From: JASSUD01 sp031963415
GTDB taxonomy: Bacteria > Pseudomonadota > Gammaproteobacteria > Burkholderiales > Burkholderiaceae
Assembly: GCA_031963415.1 (NCBI GenBank)
Contig: JASSUI010000001.1
Location: 2,666,001-2,730,000, forward strand
Length of the DNA: 64,000 nucleotides
Reading direction: 5' to 3'
Below are positions 63,744-64,000 of this stretch, one piece after another. The position numbers and the translations under genes are program-made. Position 1 is the first letter of the stretch, and every line of letters begins with the position of its first letter. Below the pieces are notes generated by a model. That model was given only the letters and a program-made list of their open reading frames with translations, made no database searches and was not told the DNA's origin.

Positions 63744-64000
63744 TTACAAAGAAGTAGCTACGCGACGTTTTGCTAATCCGCGTTTAGGTATCTCAAAATC
63801 AGTGCGGCCTTCATCCGACATTAATAGCTCCTTGAAGGTAGGGTGGCGCGACGTAATAAGCAAACGCTTCCATTGTTCAATAGAAACGAGCACAGCAGCT
63901 TCTTCTCCGCGTATGGTCACTATTTGTGGCCCATTGCTGATGCAGGTGTGAAGCAATTCACTAAAGCGAGCTTTAGCATTTTGTACAGGCCAAACATTCA
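63744..64000 (-). CDS. Phd/YefM-type antitoxin (start codon cut by the right edge)
   Basis: Visible codons read NVWPVQNAKARFSELLHTCI onward, the classic Phd/YefM N-terminus, so the initiating ATG has its A at the base just outside the window. The visible frame is 84 codons plus stop. The beta-strand core (GPQIVTIRGEEAAVLVSIEQW) is followed by a toxin-binding tail ending KRGLAKRRVATSL. It pairs with the PIN toxin 8 bp downstream. The antitoxin would bind its own promoter, which is outside the window. Confidence 0.9.
   Translation of the reverse strand, partial: NVWPVQNAKARFSELLHTCISNGPQIVTIRGEEAAVLVSIEQWKRLLITSRHPTFKELLMSDEGRTDFEIPKRGLAKRRVATSL

Noticed and set aside
1..64000. CRISPR array, rRNA genes, or riboswitches
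   Set aside because: No regularly spaced direct repeats, no rRNA text and no recognisable riboswitch leader were seen on reading both strands; the repeats found are inverted REP or MITE types.

Overview
The window reads as chromosome from a Burkholderiaceae-type betaproteobacterium with a host-associated, partly eroded genome. The gene order pyrG-kdsA-eno-ftsB, the lolC/lolD, recJ and prfB-lysS neighbourhoods and the lineage-typical start of prfB all point to Burkholderiales. Base composition varies strongly: a GC-rich toxin block, a mid-GC housekeeping part and a very AT-rich patch at 56.5-58.4 kb. Together with ankyrin-repeat and coiled-coil proteins of effector type, many short inverted-repeat elements and broken phage genes, this suits a fungal or arthropod endosymbiont such as Mycoavidus or Glomeribacter. 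That assignment is inference.

Layout. (1) 1-19.2 kb, minus strand: an insecticidal toxin complex (Tc) locus. In transcription order it holds a fused TcB-TcC cocoon and toxin gene (19019-11277), a 41-codon remnant of a second TcA-like gene (11210-11085), a REP-associated tyrosine transposase (RAYT) with REP-like inverted repeats and a duplicated 194-bp block, then TcA split in two: a 2670-aa N-terminal part and a second part that runs off the left edge. (2) 19.3-20.1 kb: truncated phage spanin-like and P4-type integrase genes that collide beside tRNA-Arg, probably the island boundary. (3) 20.1-54.1 kb: mostly housekeeping genes, namely uppP, nlpD, mutS, an SlyD-like isomerase, bamC, dapA, trpS, an M50 protease, pyrG-kdsA-eno-ftsB, comEC, tatD, lolDC, recJ, prfB, lysS and a zinc/manganese ABC transporter. 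Among them lie an ankyrin-repeat protein, a VapC toxin with an unusual RelB-Phd fusion antitoxin, and MITE- and REP-like repeats. (4) 54.2-61.2 kb: an accessory zone with effector-like unknown proteins, a LysE exporter, an AT-rich tandem paralogue pair and a prophage remnant beside a copy of the guaA 3' end. (5) 61.4-64 kb: a small membrane protein, a GT4 glycosyltransferase and a Phd/VapC pair whose antitoxin start codon is cut by the right edge.

How the parts fit: TcA forms the receptor-binding and pore-forming injector, and the TcB-TcC fusion would encapsulate and cleave off its C-terminal toxic region for delivery into a eukaryotic cell. The effector-like proteins and dense selfish DNA match a symbiont that interacts closely with a host. 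The least explained items are the C-terminal 396 residues of TcB-TcC, the AT-rich paralogue pair, the double-domain antitoxin with its self-pairing leader, and the rearranged RAYT/REP block inside the toxin locus.
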